Source of the DNA: Eubacterium sp. UBA3720
GTDB lineage: Bacteria; Bacillota; Clostridia; Lachnospirales; Lachnospiraceae
Direction of reading: 5' to 3'
Assembly: GCA_002371335.1 (NCBI GenBank)
Contig: DFHP01000017.1
Location: 1-14,430 of the forward strand
Length of the DNA: 14,430 bases
The translations under genes and the position numbers were made by a program. A model generated the notes under the pieces. The model had not been told where the DNA came from and made no database searches. It worked only from the letters and a program-made list of their open reading frames with translations. Below are positions 5,844 to 13,045 of this stretch, one piece after another (the first letter of the stretch is position 1; each line of letters begins with the position of its first letter).

Positions 5844-6505
5844 TGATCTCTAACCTTGTGAGAAAAGACTTTTTGCTGGTGAAGAAATCGGCTCCGGCCT
5901 TTTTGGGAATCATTGTTTTTGCAATGCTGCTGTTGATCATTTTAATGAGCGATTCAGCCAGAATACAGGAAACCGGGAAAATGTTCTTCTTTTATATGAT
6001 GATTCTGATTGAATTGAGGTTTATGCAGACAGTCGCGACGGAAGAAGAAAAAAATATAAAAGCAAAAGCGTTGCTTTGCGCATCGCCTTATTCCCGGGAA
6101 AGCTATGTTATAGCCAAATATATCTGCTATTTGATCTTTTATGCGGGCTGCGTTGCGGCGTATTCAATTGCAGCGGTCTTTTATAGAGGGTTTGTTTTTT
6201 TAAACGTTTCGGAGTTATTAATGGCGTTTATGTTGGGAACGGTCCTTTACGGAGTATACACCCCTGTCGCGATAAAGTACGGTGTTTCTAAAGCGGGGAT
6301 TGTGTTTACTGCGGCCGTATTGATCATGGCGCTGGGACCGACTCTTGTAGTTCGTGTTTTCCGTTCCGATACGAAACTGTTCGTGCCGATCATGCGGAGC
6401 ACATCTTCTGTGATCATACCTGTAGTTTTGGGCGTTGCCGGCGTTGGTTTTTTTCTGATATCCATGATGATATCAATTCGTATTTTTGAGAAAAAGGAAC
6501 TGTAA
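5840..6505 (+). CDS. ABC-2 type transporter permease, six helices
   Basis: This 221-residue membrane protein has about six hydrophobic segments (roughly 19-38, 48-66, 93-114, 122-143, 149-170 and 190-213), as expected for an ABC-2 permease of the small single-domain class. An amphipathic N-terminus (NLVRKDFLLVKKSAP) and the cytoplasmic ASPYSRESYVIAKY after helix 2 are typical, the latter being a coupling-helix-like region. AGGGG lies just ahead of the ATG, which overlaps the ATPase stop, and a second ATG follows at 5843. It would form the membrane channel for the ATPase upstream. No terminator hairpin with a T-run follows. Repeat copy 2 starts 44 bases downstream and may serve instead. Confidence 0.9.
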   Translation: MMISNLVRKDFLLVKKSAPAFLGIIVFAMLLLIILMSDSARIQETGKMFFFYMMILIELRFMQTVATEEEKNIKAKALLCASPYSRESYVIAKYICYLIFYAGCVAAYSIAAVFYRGFVFLNVSELLMAFMLGTVLYGVYTPVAIKYGVSKAGIVFTAAVLIMALGPTLVVRVFRSDTKLFVPIMRSTSSVIIPVVLGVAGVGFFLISMMISIRIFEKKEL

Positions 6506-6548
6506 TTGGTTCGTCGTTTGTTCTTATCCCATATAGTTTTATAGCAGG

Positions 6549-6764
6549 TTCAACTCAGATGGGGAGTCCCTGCCTCTATAGGCGGCAGGTATTGAATCAT
6601 ACTTGACTCAGTGGAGGGGGCTTTGTCCCGGGCGCGGCGCGGCAAGAACGCCAGAGGCGTTCTTGAATTCTCCTCTGAGTTGATCCTCCGGCGTATCGCA
6701 GAGGAAGACGCACAAGTGCGTCGTGCAATTCGTGCGCGATCAGAGATCGCGATTAAATGCTGTG
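6549..6764 (+). repeat. Structured dispersed repeat, copy 2
   Basis: This copy is the same as copy 1 at both ends (TTCAACTCAGATGGGGAGTC start; GACGCAC-AA-GTGCGTC at 6707-6722; GCGATC-AGA-GATCGC at 6736-6750). Its central loop is longer and GC-rich, and contains an extra perfect hairpin CAAGAACGCC-AGA-GGCGTTCTTG (6643-6665) that copy 1 lacks. The CCTCTGAGTTGA arm after it still matches the left end, so pairing is kept while the loop sequence has changed. This is the pattern expected of a selected structure or an element tolerating insertions. It lies between the ABC permease and a lipoprotein gene. Confidence 0.85.
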
Positions 6765-6795
6765 GAACGTAATAAAATATTCATCAGATCGCGAA

Positions 6796-6850
6796 ACACT
6801 ATACGACCTGGAAAATTCCGGATTTTCACGATTGCATGAATGTATAGTGT
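6796..6850 (+). promoter_or_regulatory. Nested inverted repeats upstream of the lipoprotein gene
   Basis: ACACTATAC (6796-6804) and GTATAGTGT (6842-6850) are perfect 9-bp arms, 37 bases apart. Inside them GAAAAT-TCCGG-ATTTTC (6811-6827) is a second small hairpin. The structure ends two bases before the ribosome binding site GGAAGGGA (6853-6860), so a leader fold could affect translation, or the arms could be a spaced operator. No clear promoter was identified. TAAAAT (6773-6778) is a possible -10. Confidence 0.5.
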
Positions 6851-6868
6851 ATGGAAGGGAACAGAAAT

Positions 6869-7450
6869 ATGATGAAAAAAAGAGCAGCGGCTATCTGCCT
6901 GACCGGTATTCTTATAGTGGGAATTTTGTCAGGATGCGTCAAGGTTAAGGTGTCATTTTCGAAAAAGGATGATAAAAACCAGGTATCGTCGGAACAGACG
7001 GGAAACGATGATAGCCAGGATGTGGCAGCCGATGGATCAAAATATGATATACCTGACGGGTGGGTAATTGCAGAGCAAATGTCAACGGAGAATAAAAAGT
7101 TTTACGTGGAAGAGGGACATGCCTCTGACAGCCAGCCGGACAATTTTTCTATGGAATACGGAACAAACCGTTATGCAGCTGCAGACCATGAACAATTTCG
7201 GGATGCAATTATGCAGCAGCTGGCAAGACAGACGGCGCAATATGGAGCGACAGTAGAAGGCTCAGGAAAAAAGACGGATAACGGAGATATATTCTATATA
7301 TTCAGAATTGATTACGAAGAGGCTGTCGCGACACAGATCTATATAGTGGGAGAGCGAAGTTATTGTTTTATTTTCGCGACAGATTTTACAGGGAATTCCA
7401 CAGCGGCAGACGCAGCGCTTGCAGTGGCGAAGAGTTTCAGGTGGGAATAA
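6869..7450 (+). CDS. Predicted lipoprotein of unknown function
   Basis: The 193-residue product has a lipoprotein signal. MMKKRAAAICLTGILIVGIL precedes the lipobox LSGC, with Cys23 as the lipidated residue after cleavage by signal peptidase II. A hydrophilic linker of about 35 residues rich in K, D, S and Q follows, as usual for surface-tethered lipoproteins. The folded part (about 60-193) contains DIPDGWVIAEQ, MEYGTNRYAA, and an alternating strand pattern up to IYIVGERSYCFIFATDF and a final helix AADAALAVAKSFRWE. This outline resembles PsbP/MOG1-like domains, but I cannot assign a family. ATG 6869 is chosen because GGAAGGGA lies eight bases upstream and the signal peptide is then of standard length. 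An in-frame ATG at 6851 would overlap that site. It seems to be a single-gene unit. Confidence 0.85.
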   Translation: MMKKRAAAICLTGILIVGILSGCVKVKVSFSKKDDKNQVSSEQTGNDDSQDVAADGSKYDIPDGWVIAEQMSTENKKFYVEEGHASDSQPDNFSMEYGTNRYAAADHEQFRDAIMQQLARQTAQYGATVEGSGKKTDNGDIFYIFRIDYEEAVATQIYIVGERSYCFIFATDFTGNSTAADAALAVAKSFRWE

Positions 7451-7635
7451 AACTAATGGTTCTAAATGAGACAATTGTATGCTATTTCTATCAAAAGTAG
7501 AATGTGGCATGGTATTTCTAAATTGACCTCCCATAGATTATGTATAAAAATGATTATTGTAGTTGTGCGCAATAAAAAAGTGGACGGCATGATATATTAA
7601 GATCAAATATAATCATCATTAAGGAGGAAAAGATT
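7451..7635. other. Intergenic AT-rich stretch with short direct repeats
   Basis: ATGCTATTTCTA (7479-7490) and ATGGTATTTCTA (7509-7520) are direct repeats 30 bases apart with one mismatch. GATATATT and TATAAT (7607-7612) are possible -10 elements for the small ORFs downstream, but without convincing -35 boxes. No terminator is seen after the lipoprotein gene. Confidence 0.35.
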
Positions 7636-7773
7636 ATGACGGGTGAAGTAGTTATGGGGTTGTTGATTCCCTTTGCGCGGAAGCCGTTTGAATCGTCACA
7701 CAATTTCCTGACTGCAAGGGGTTTCACAATTGCCAGGGAAATGATAAGAAAAAAAGGAGGATTTGTATTATAA
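7636..7773 (+). CDS. Small ORF, 45 residues, doubtful
   Basis: ATG 7636 has an excellent ribosome site (AAGGAGG, 7621-7627) and the frame runs 45 codons to TAA at 7771. The first residues, MTGEVVMGLLIPF, resemble the N-terminus of ZIP-family metal transporters (GLLIPF), but the transporter does not continue. The rest (ARKPFESSHNFLTARG and so on) lies on DNA that is also present, diverged, at 65-113. It may thus be the scar of a deletion: a transporter start fused to repeat DNA. Its stop overlaps the next ATG (TAATG), so if translated it would couple to the 52-residue ORF. Coding value is uncertain. Confidence 0.35.
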   Translation: MTGEVVMGLLIPFARKPFESSHNFLTARGFTIAREMIRKKGGFVL

Positions 7774-7931
7774 TGAAAACAAGTAACATTATTTTCATCA
7801 TCGTATGTGTTCTGCTGGTGTGCTGTTGCTTTATTCACCGCAGGGTGATCAGAGCGTTTTTCAGACATGAGGCAATGCCTGAAGCGCCCAAATGGCATGT
7901 ATGGGTGAAAAAAGAAAAGCGAAGAAGCTGA
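7773..7931 (+). CDS. Small single-pass membrane protein, 52 residues
   Basis: This is a small ORF of 52 codons. Residues 5-22 (NIIFIIVCVLLVCCCFIH) form one hydrophobic helix ending in three adjacent cysteines. A basic stretch HRRVIRAFFRHE and a tail with PEAPKWHVWVKKEKRRS follow, which suggests a membrane anchor with a positively charged cytoplasmic C-terminus. I do not recognise a family. AAGGAGG (7754-7760) is twelve bases before the ATG, somewhat far, but the start also overlaps the previous ORF's stop. It ends 34 bases before sstT with no terminator, so it may be part of the sstT transcript. The Trp/His/Lys tail looks too particular for random sequence, but expression is unproven. Confidence 0.55.
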   Translation: MKTSNIIFIIVCVLLVCCCFIHRRVIRAFFRHEAMPEAPKWHVWVKKEKRRS

Positions 7932-7937
7932 GATCGG

Positions 7938-7951
7938 GGACCGTGTACCAT
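7938..7951. repeat. GTGTACC repeat, isolated half copy C
   Basis: GGACCGTGTACCAT is the exact reverse complement of 3769-3782 in copy A. Only this arm is present. It sits 14 bases before the sstT start codon and faces the full copy B downstream of sstT, so sstT is flanked by inverted arms. Confidence 0.6.
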
Positions 7952-7965
7952 AGTAAGGAGTTTTT

Positions 7966-9192
7966 ATGAATTTAATCAGAAAATGGAACTCGCTGAGTCT
8001 TATAGTACGGATCCTGATCGGGTTGATCATCGGAGCCGTGCTGGGATTTGCGGTCCCGCAGCTTGGATGGATCGGAATCCCGGGAGAGTTGTTTGTAAAT
8101 GCGTTGAAAGCTATTGCGCCGATCCTGGTCTTTGTTCTGGTAGCGTCTTCGCTTGCCAACTCTAAAGGCGGAAATATGTCGAAGGTTCGAACTGTTGTCG
8201 TGCTGTATCTTACCAGTACTCTCCTGGCAGCCGTGGCGGCTGTATTTACCAGCTTCGCATTTCCGGTTACGATTCCGCTTGCGGGAGTCGAAACTATGGA
8301 TAGTGCCGGCGCGCCCCAGGGGATGTCGGAGGTGGTCATGACACTGCTGAACAGTATCGTTTCAAATCCTGTAAGCGCTCTGGCAAATGCTAATTATATC
8401 GGTATATTGTTCTGGGCGGTGATCTTTGGAATTGCGCTCAAAAAGTCGGCACCTGCAACCAGAGATATGATGTCGGATCTGGCGGATGCCGTATCAAAGG
8501 CTGTACGCTGGGTCATTGCCTGTGCACCGCTGGGTATCATGGGTCTGGTCTTCAGTGCAGTGGCGGAAAGCGGTTCGGAGATTTTCGTGACATACGGACG
8601 TCTTGTCGCTTTGCTGGTAGGAACGATGCTCCTTGTGGCGCTTATCATTAATCCTCTGATCGTAGGTCTTGTCTTAAGACATAATCCCTACCCGCTTCTG
8701 ATTCATTGTCTCCGCTCCAGCGGCGTGACTGCTTTTTTTACCAGAAGCTCGGCGGCAAATATCCCTGTGAATATGGAGGTGTGTAAATCTCTGGGTCTGG
8801 ATGAAGATCTGTATTCGGTATCGATACCGCTGGGTTCGACCGTAAACATGGACGGCGCTGCGGTAACTATAACTATTTTTTCACTGATGGCTGCATACAC
8901 TGTCGGCGTGCATGTGACTCTGCCTATGGCTGTTTTTCTAAGTATCGTGGCCACTTTTTCTGCATGCGGCGCTTCAGGAGTGGCTGGAGGATCGCTGATG
9001 CTCGTGCCTTTGGGCTGTTCCCTTTTCGGAATATCAAATGACATTGCCATGCAGCTGGTCGGCGTTGGTTTTATCATCAGCGTGATACAGGACTCTCTGG
9101 AGACTGCGCTGAATTCATCGGGAGACGTGCTGTTCACCGCTACGGCAGAATTCCTTGAATGGAAAAATCAGGGCAGAGAACTTCCTCTGTGA
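7966..9192 (+). CDS. sstT: Serine/threonine:Na+ symporter SstT
   Basis: This 408-residue transporter of the dicarboxylate/amino acid:cation symporter (DAACS) family closely follows E. coli SstT, which imports serine and threonine with Na+. Matching stretches include LFVNALKAIAPILVFVLVAS near residues 43-62, SNPVSALANANYIGILFWA, the re-entrant-loop region AFFTRSSAANIPVN (substrate and Na+ site), YSVSIPLGSTVNMDGAAVTI, CGASGVAGGSLMLVPLGC and FGISNDIAMQLVGVGFI ending DSLETALNSSGDVLFTA. About eight helices plus two re-entrant hairpins are expected. Length is normal. AAGGAG (7954-7959) precedes ATG 7966. It is possibly cotranscribed with the small membrane ORF upstream and convergent with the P-type ATPase. 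GTGTACC repeat arms flank it on both sides. Function is confident. Confidence 0.95.
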   Translation: MNLIRKWNSLSLIVRILIGLIIGAVLGFAVPQLGWIGIPGELFVNALKAIAPILVFVLVASSLANSKGGNMSKVRTVVVLYLTSTLLAAVAAVFTSFAFPVTIPLAGVETMDSAGAPQGMSEVVMTLLNSIVSNPVSALANANYIGILFWAVIFGIALKKSAPATRDMMSDLADAVSKAVRWVIACAPLGIMGLVFSAVAESGSEIFVTYGRLVALLVGTMLLVALIINPLIVGLVLRHNPYPLLIHCLRSSGVTAFFTRSSAANIPVNMEVCKSLGLDEDLYSVSIPLGSTVNMDGAAVTITIFSLMAAYTVGVHVTLPMAVFLSIVATFSACGASGVAGGSLMLVPLGCSLFGISNDIAMQLVGVGFIISVIQDSLETALNSSGDVLFTATAEFLEWKNQGRELPL

Positions 9193-9203
9193 TCTAAGAT
9201 CCC

Positions 9204-9265
9204 GGAACGTGTACCATTACAAAAATATTAAAGTATGTAATATAATTGTAACGGTACACGGCCCC
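9204..9265. repeat. GTGTACC palindromic repeat, copy B
   Basis: CGTGTACC (9208-9215) pairs with GGTACACG (9253-9260), extended by ATTACA/TGTAAC with one mismatch. The right half is nearly identical to copy A (3752-3782). It lies between the convergent sstT and P-type ATPase genes, so its transcript would fold in both directions. A bidirectional terminator role is possible, although T-runs are poor. Confidence 0.7.
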
Positions 9266-9271
9266 ATAATA

Positions 9272-11134
9272 TTATATGTATTTTCTGTCATAAAGAAGTG
9301 CCGCGAGCAAAACGACAAAGCAGGATCCTGCATTATGCACAAGGGCGCCTGTTGTAGGATTCAGGATTCCGAGGACGGACATGGTGACAGCGGCGAAATT
9401 GATGCACATAGATATTGTTATGGCTCGCTTAATGGTCTTCACCGTCAGATCCGACAGCCATTTCAGATAGGGAAGCCTGGAAATATCATCTGTCATGAGG
9501 GCAACGTCAGCGGCTTCAACAGCGATGTCGCTGCCCATAACGCCCATGGCCACGCCCACGTCAGCAGTCTTCAGAGCAGGAGCGTCATTCACGCCGTCTC
9601 CGATCATACATACCTTTCCTCTTTTCGCAAGGAGAGCTATATTTTCTACTTTTTGCTCTGGCAGCAGATCGGCATAAACCTCAGTGATCCCTGCTTTTGA
9701 TGCAAAATATTCTGCGGCCTTTTTATTATCGCCGGTAAGTAATACGGAGCGGGTGCCCATTGATGACAGGCGGTTTACCATATCGGCAGCCTCAGGACGC
9801 AAAATATCTGAGAGGGCTATTATGCCGGTAACGCCGTCGGGATCGGCGGCAATGACAGAAGCTTTCCCTTCTGAACGCAGTCTGTTAAGTGCTGCGGCGG
9901 TTTTTTTATCTATCATGAACCCTGCATTCAGGATAAAGTTTTCGTTTCCGAGAGTGTAGGAAACTCCGTTGATAACAGCGGTGATTCCGCGCCCCGCGTA
10001 CATTTTGAAGTCGGAAATATCTATAAGCCCCAAACCTTCCGCAATGGCTTTTTCTGTGATCGCCTTGCCGAGAGGGTGTTCGCTGCGGCTTTCTGCGGAT
10101 GCAGCAATCGTGAGCAGTTCTTTCACGGTTAAGGTTCCGTTTGGGATCACATCTGTTACTTCCAGTTTTCTGAATGTAAGAGTACCTGTCTTATCAAATG
10201 CAATGATATCGACATTCCCCATCTTTTCCAGTGCTTCTCCGGATTTGATTATGACGCCGTGTTTAGTGGCCTGACCGATAGCGGCCATAATGGCGGTAGG
10301 AGTGGCAAGCACAAGAGCACAGGGGCAGAATACGACCATAACGGTCACGCCTCTGACTATATTTCCGGTTATCAGATATGCAAATACAGCAATGAGAAGA
10401 GCAACAGGAACAAGCCAGCTGGCCCATTTATCCGCGATGCGCTGGGTGGGAGCCTGTTTTTTTTCCGCGTTTTCCACCATGCGGATGAGTTTTTGCAGGG
10501 AGGAGTCTTCGCCTACCTTTGATGCTTTGAAATCTATGGTTCCAAAACGGTTTATGGTTCCTGAAAAAACAGAATCCCCTTCGGACTTATCGACCGGAAG
10601 GCTTTCACCGGTCATTACTGACTGATCGATCGATGTTTCGCCGCTTATGATCACGCCGTCCACAGGAATGGTCTCGCCGGGCAGGATCCTCACAATATCA
10701 TCCTTGACAATTTCTTCCACCGGGACGTTGATTTCTTCACCGTTCCTGATGACCCGTCCGGCTGCCGGAGCGAGAGCGATCAGGTTTTTAAGGCCTTTTT
10801 TCGCCCTCTCTGTAGTCATATCTTCCAGAAGAGCGCCTATCTCCATGATGAATGCAACTTCGCCCGCGGCAAAGAGATCCCCGATGAGAACGGCGGCGAT
10901 CATGGCCATTGAGATCAGAAGAGCGGAGGATATCCTGCTGATCCCCTTATTAAAGATGAGCCTCCATATTGCAAGATACAGAAGAGGGATACCGCATATG
11001 ATGACGCATACCCACGCCAGATTTTCTCCGGCGGGAACCCCAATGCGGGGAAGAATAAATGAAGCCGCCAGGAATATGCCGCCGACAAGTGTCATAGGCC
11101 ATCCGGCCAAAAAATCGTTAATCTTTTTGAACAT
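9272..11134 (-). CDS. Heavy-metal P1B-type ATPase without N-terminal metal-binding domain
   Basis: This 620-residue membrane pump exports a transition metal at the cost of ATP. All catalytic motifs are present: actuator TGES (175-178), the transmembrane metal site Cys-Pro-Cys (270-272), phosphorylated Asp314 in DKTGTLT, the P1B-specific His-Pro (353-354) in the nucleotide domain, and the hinge GDGVND (512-517). The N-terminus is short and hydrophobic, with no HMA domain or CxxC/His-rich tail. The last helices carry NPTTGALVHNAGS (592-604), unlike the DSG of Zn/Cd pumps and the MxxSS of Cu pumps, and closer to the CtpC-like group. The metal is therefore not assigned. The ATG at 11134 has AGGAGG six bases ahead. 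It is divergent from a TetR regulator that probably controls it, and convergent with sstT. Confidence 0.93.
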   Translation of the reverse strand: MFKKINDFLAGWPMTLVGGIFLAASFILPRIGVPAGENLAWVCVIICGIPLLYLAIWRLIFNKGISRISSALLISMAMIAAVLIGDLFAAGEVAFIMEIGALLEDMTTERAKKGLKNLIALAPAAGRVIRNGEEINVPVEEIVKDDIVRILPGETIPVDGVIISGETSIDQSVMTGESLPVDKSEGDSVFSGTINRFGTIDFKASKVGEDSSLQKLIRMVENAEKKQAPTQRIADKWASWLVPVALLIAVFAYLITGNIVRGVTVMVVFCPCALVLATPTAIMAAIGQATKHGVIIKSGEALEKMGNVDIIAFDKTGTLTFRKLEVTDVIPNGTLTVKELLTIAASAESRSEHPLGKAITEKAIAEGLGLIDISDFKMYAGRGITAVINGVSYTLGNENFILNAGFMIDKKTAAALNRLRSEGKASVIAADPDGVTGIIALSDILRPEAADMVNRLSSMGTRSVLLTGDNKKAAEYFASKAGITEVYADLLPEQKVENIALLAKRGKVCMIGDGVNDAPALKTADVGVAMGVMGSDIAVEAADVALMTDDISRLPYLKWLSDLTVKTIKRAITISMCINFAAVTMSVLGILNPTTGALVHNAGSCFVVLLAALLYDRKYI

Positions 11135-11182
11135 AGAATGCCTCCTGTTGACTGCCTGCGTTTTAAGTCATATAATTAATTT

Positions 11183-11216
11183 CATATCGAACATTTTGTT
11201 CAATTGTGATTATAAT
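11183..11216. promoter_or_regulatory. Shared control region of ATPase and TetR genes, operator 1
   Basis: The palindrome GAACA-TTT-TGTTC (11189-11201) lies just upstream of TATAAT (11211-11216), the probable rightward -10 of the tetR promoter. On the minus strand TTGAAC, which overlaps the same palindrome, is the best -35 for the ATPase gene, 17 bases from ATTAAT. A repressor bound here could shut both promoters. Binding by the neighbouring TetR protein is inferred. Confidence 0.55.
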
Positions 11217-11256
11217 GTTCATCGGCAGACAGGACAAGAATCAGATCTTGCTAAAA

Positions 11257-11270
11257 GTTCATTACTGAAC
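11257..11270. promoter_or_regulatory. Second palindrome before tetR, operator 2
   Basis: GTTCA-TTAC-TGAAC is a 5-bp perfect dyad, 30 bases ahead of the tetR start. TGAACATT recurs next to it, and ATGTTC (11215-11220) is a further half site. The repeated GAACA/TGTTC unit across 11189-11277 suggests several repressor sites. Confidence 0.45.
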
Positions 11271-11299
11271 ATTTGACCGGATTTGTTCGGGAGGGAGAA

Positions 11300-11845
11300 A
11301 TGGATCGCAGACAGAAGAAGACCAGACAGGCGGTATATGATGCTTTTACCGCACTGCTAGAGACAAAAACATATTCTAATATAACGGTGCAGGAGATCAT
11401 AGACAGGGCAAACATTGGCCGAAGTACTTTCTATTCTCATTTTGAAACAAAGGACGAGCTGCTGAAGGCCTTGTGTTCGGAAATTTTTGATCATGTCTTT
11501 GCGGAGGATCTGACAAGAGAAACAACTCATGACTTTTCATCTGAGGAGCAGGATATCAAGGGAGAGATCACGCATATCCTGTATCATTTGCAGGACAACG
11601 GAAGATACATTAAAAGGATCCTGTCGTGCGAAAGCAGCGAGATGTTTATGAGCTACTTTAAAGAATATCTGGAAAAAGTGTTCCGCGGAGAACTGGAAAA
11701 CGTGAAAACCGATATTCCGAAAGAATATATTCTGAATCACATGGTCTGTGATTTTGCCGAAACAGTACGCTGGTGGATGACGCATAATGAATACTGTCCC
11801 GAGGATATCAGCAGATTCTTTTTCAGCACGACGCCGTTTGCATAA
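11300..11845 (+). CDS. TetR/AcrR-family transcriptional regulator
   Basis: This 181-residue TetR-type regulator has an N-terminal DNA-binding domain typical of the family: MDRRQKKTRQAVYDAFTALL, then TYSNITVQEIIDRANIGRST and FYSHFETKDELLKAL, with the recognition helix in the second part (about 35-47). The C-terminal ligand domain is helical, with one cysteine in ILSCESSEMFMSYFKEYLEK and MVCDFAETVRWWMTHNEYCP near the end, as in the TetR_C-type regulators of Firmicutes. The frame is open to an upstream TTG at 11273, but ATG 11300 has GGGAGG (11289-11294) five bases away and gives the standard N-terminus. It is divergent from the metal ATPase and probably its repressor. Whether it senses metal directly is unknown; classical metal regulators of such pumps are more often ArsR or MerR types. 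Confidence 0.92.
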   Translation: MDRRQKKTRQAVYDAFTALLETKTYSNITVQEIIDRANIGRSTFYSHFETKDELLKALCSEIFDHVFAEDLTRETTHDFSSEEQDIKGEITHILYHLQDNGRYIKRILSCESSEMFMSYFKEYLEKVFRGELENVKTDIPKEYILNHMVCDFAETVRWWMTHNEYCPEDISRFFFSTTPFA

Positions 11846-11882
11846 ATGCAGAAGCTGTTTTTTCTGACAAAATTGAACGATA

Positions 11883-11911
11883 CTGACACTTTGTATTGTG
11901 TATACTATCAT
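11883..11911 (+). promoter_or_regulatory. Promoter of ogt
   Basis: CTGACA (11883-11888), a 17-bp spacer and TATCAT (11906-11911) each match five of six consensus positions. The start would be near 11918, giving a leader of about 23 bases with AGAGGAGGG (11927-11935). Confidence 0.6.
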
Positions 11912-11940
11912 CGGACATGGCATCGAAGAGGAGGGAAAAA

Positions 11941-12441
11941 ATGATTTATACAAATAATTATCATTCGCCTTTGGGGGAGATCCTGCTTGCCGCGGATGAT
12001 GAAGGTCTTACAGGACTTTGGTTTAAGGAAAATCAGAAACATTTGGGACTTGGGCTGTCTGAAAACGCCGTCGAATGCGATCTGCCGGTTTTTGAAGACG
12101 CGGCGCGCTGGCTGGACATCTATTTTTCGGGCAGGGATCCCGGATTTACCCCCCGCCTGCATCTGACAGGTTCCGCGTTTCGCAACCGGGTGGCAGAGAT
12201 CATGCTTGAGATACCGTATGGAAAAACGGTGACCTACGGTGAGATCGCCGGGAGGATAGCACGTGAGCGCGGGATAGAACGGATGTCCTGCCGGGCAGTG
12301 GGAGGAGCGGTAGGAAAAAACCCTATTTCACTGATCATTCCCTGTCATCGGGTTATCGGAAGCGACGGCAGCCTGACCGGCTATGGAGGAGGAATTGAGA
12401 GGAAGGACGCCCTGCTCAGACTGGAAAAAGCTATAAAGTGA
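11941..12441 (+). CDS. ogt: Methylated-DNA--protein-cysteine methyltransferase
   Basis: This is a suicide repair protein that moves alkyl groups from O6-alkylguanine (and O4-alkylthymine) in DNA to its own cysteine. The 166-residue product carries the active-site motif PCHRVIG with Cys135, the helix-turn-helix with the arginine finger in MSCRAVGGAVGKNP, IPYGKTVTYGEIA before it, and the C-terminal LTGYGGGIERKDALLRLE that closes the active site. The N-terminal ribonuclease-H-like domain (about 1-75) is of normal size. The frame is open further upstream, but ATG 11941 has a strong GAGGAGGG site and gives the family start. It forms a likely two-gene unit with the GNAT gene, 16 bases downstream. 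It has its own promoter (11883-11911). Confidence 0.95.
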   Translation: MIYTNNYHSPLGEILLAADDEGLTGLWFKENQKHLGLGLSENAVECDLPVFEDAARWLDIYFSGRDPGFTPRLHLTGSAFRNRVAEIMLEIPYGKTVTYGEIAGRIARERGIERMSCRAVGGAVGKNPISLIIPCHRVIGSDGSLTGYGGGIERKDALLRLEKAIK

Positions 12442-12457
12442 GCGAGGCTTGAATGCT

Positions 12458-13024
12458 ATGAAGACTATGAAACTATTAAAAGCAGAAAAAGAAGATTTTG
12501 AACGGGTAAGAGGTTTCTATCATTCTTTGATAGATACGATGAGAGAAAGAGGCCTTCCTGTCACCTGGGTGAAGGATATCTATCCTTCGCCGGATTTTCT
12601 CAGGGAGTCAATTGCCGCGGGCGATCTGTATATGGCCTGTTTAGGTGAGGGAGGGGAAAGAAAACCTGCAAAAAGCGCATCGATCGCGGCGGTCATGGTC
12701 CTGAATCACAGCTGCAATGACGAATACCACACTGTGCAGTGGGGGAGAGAACTGAAGGATCCGGCGGTCATGGTCGTTCATGCGCTGGGCGTGCATCCTG
12801 ATTTCGGCGGCAAAGGTATTGGCAGAGAAATGATCAATGCCGCCCGGGAAAAAGCCCTTGAGGCGGGGGCAAAGGCATTGCGCCTCGATGTGCTGAAAAG
12901 TAATGAAAGGGCAAAAAATCTGTACATCCGATGTGGATTAACGTACAGAGGAACGGTGCAGCTGTATTATGAAAACACAGGAAGACAGGAGTTTGAGATG
13001 TATGAGTATCTCCTTCCGGAATGA
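12458..13024 (+). CDS. GNAT-family N-acetyltransferase
   Basis: This 188-residue protein has the GCN5-related acetyltransferase fold. Motif A is clear: VMVVHALGVHPDFGGKGIGR (about 108-127), whose GGKGIG is the acetyl-CoA pyrophosphate loop, followed by the helix EMINAAREKALEAGA. Motif B is LRLDVLKSNERAKNLYIRCG with the usual Asn and Tyr, and then LTYRGTVQLYYE. The acetyl acceptor cannot be told. Clostridial proteins of this layout are often called simply GNAT. GAGG (12444-12447) is ten bases from ATG 12458. An in-frame TTG at 12449 is too close to it, so 12458 is chosen. It follows ogt by 16 bases and is probably cotranscribed. A hairpin follows at 13046-13071. Confidence 0.9.
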   Translation: MKTMKLLKAEKEDFERVRGFYHSLIDTMRERGLPVTWVKDIYPSPDFLRESIAAGDLYMACLGEGGERKPAKSASIAAVMVLNHSCNDEYHTVQWGRELKDPAVMVVHALGVHPDFGGKGIGREMINAAREKALEAGAKALRLDVLKSNERAKNLYIRCGLTYRGTVQLYYENTGRQEFEMYEYLLPE

Positions 13025-13045
13025 AGGCTGACGGAACCGGGGTCA

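Noticed and set aside
6757..6948. 63-codon frame running from repeat copy 2 into the lipoprotein gene
   Set aside because: It starts inside the repeat, overlaps the lipoprotein out of frame, and has no ribosome site.
7554..8339. Long minus-strand open frame of 261 codons across the sstT start
   Set aside because: It overlaps three plus-strand frames including sstT, has low-complexity composition, no recognisable domain and no ribosome site.
9495..11276. Several plus-strand frames opposite the P-type ATPase
   Set aside because: The minus strand carries a complete, motif-rich ATPase; the plus frames are antisense shadows.
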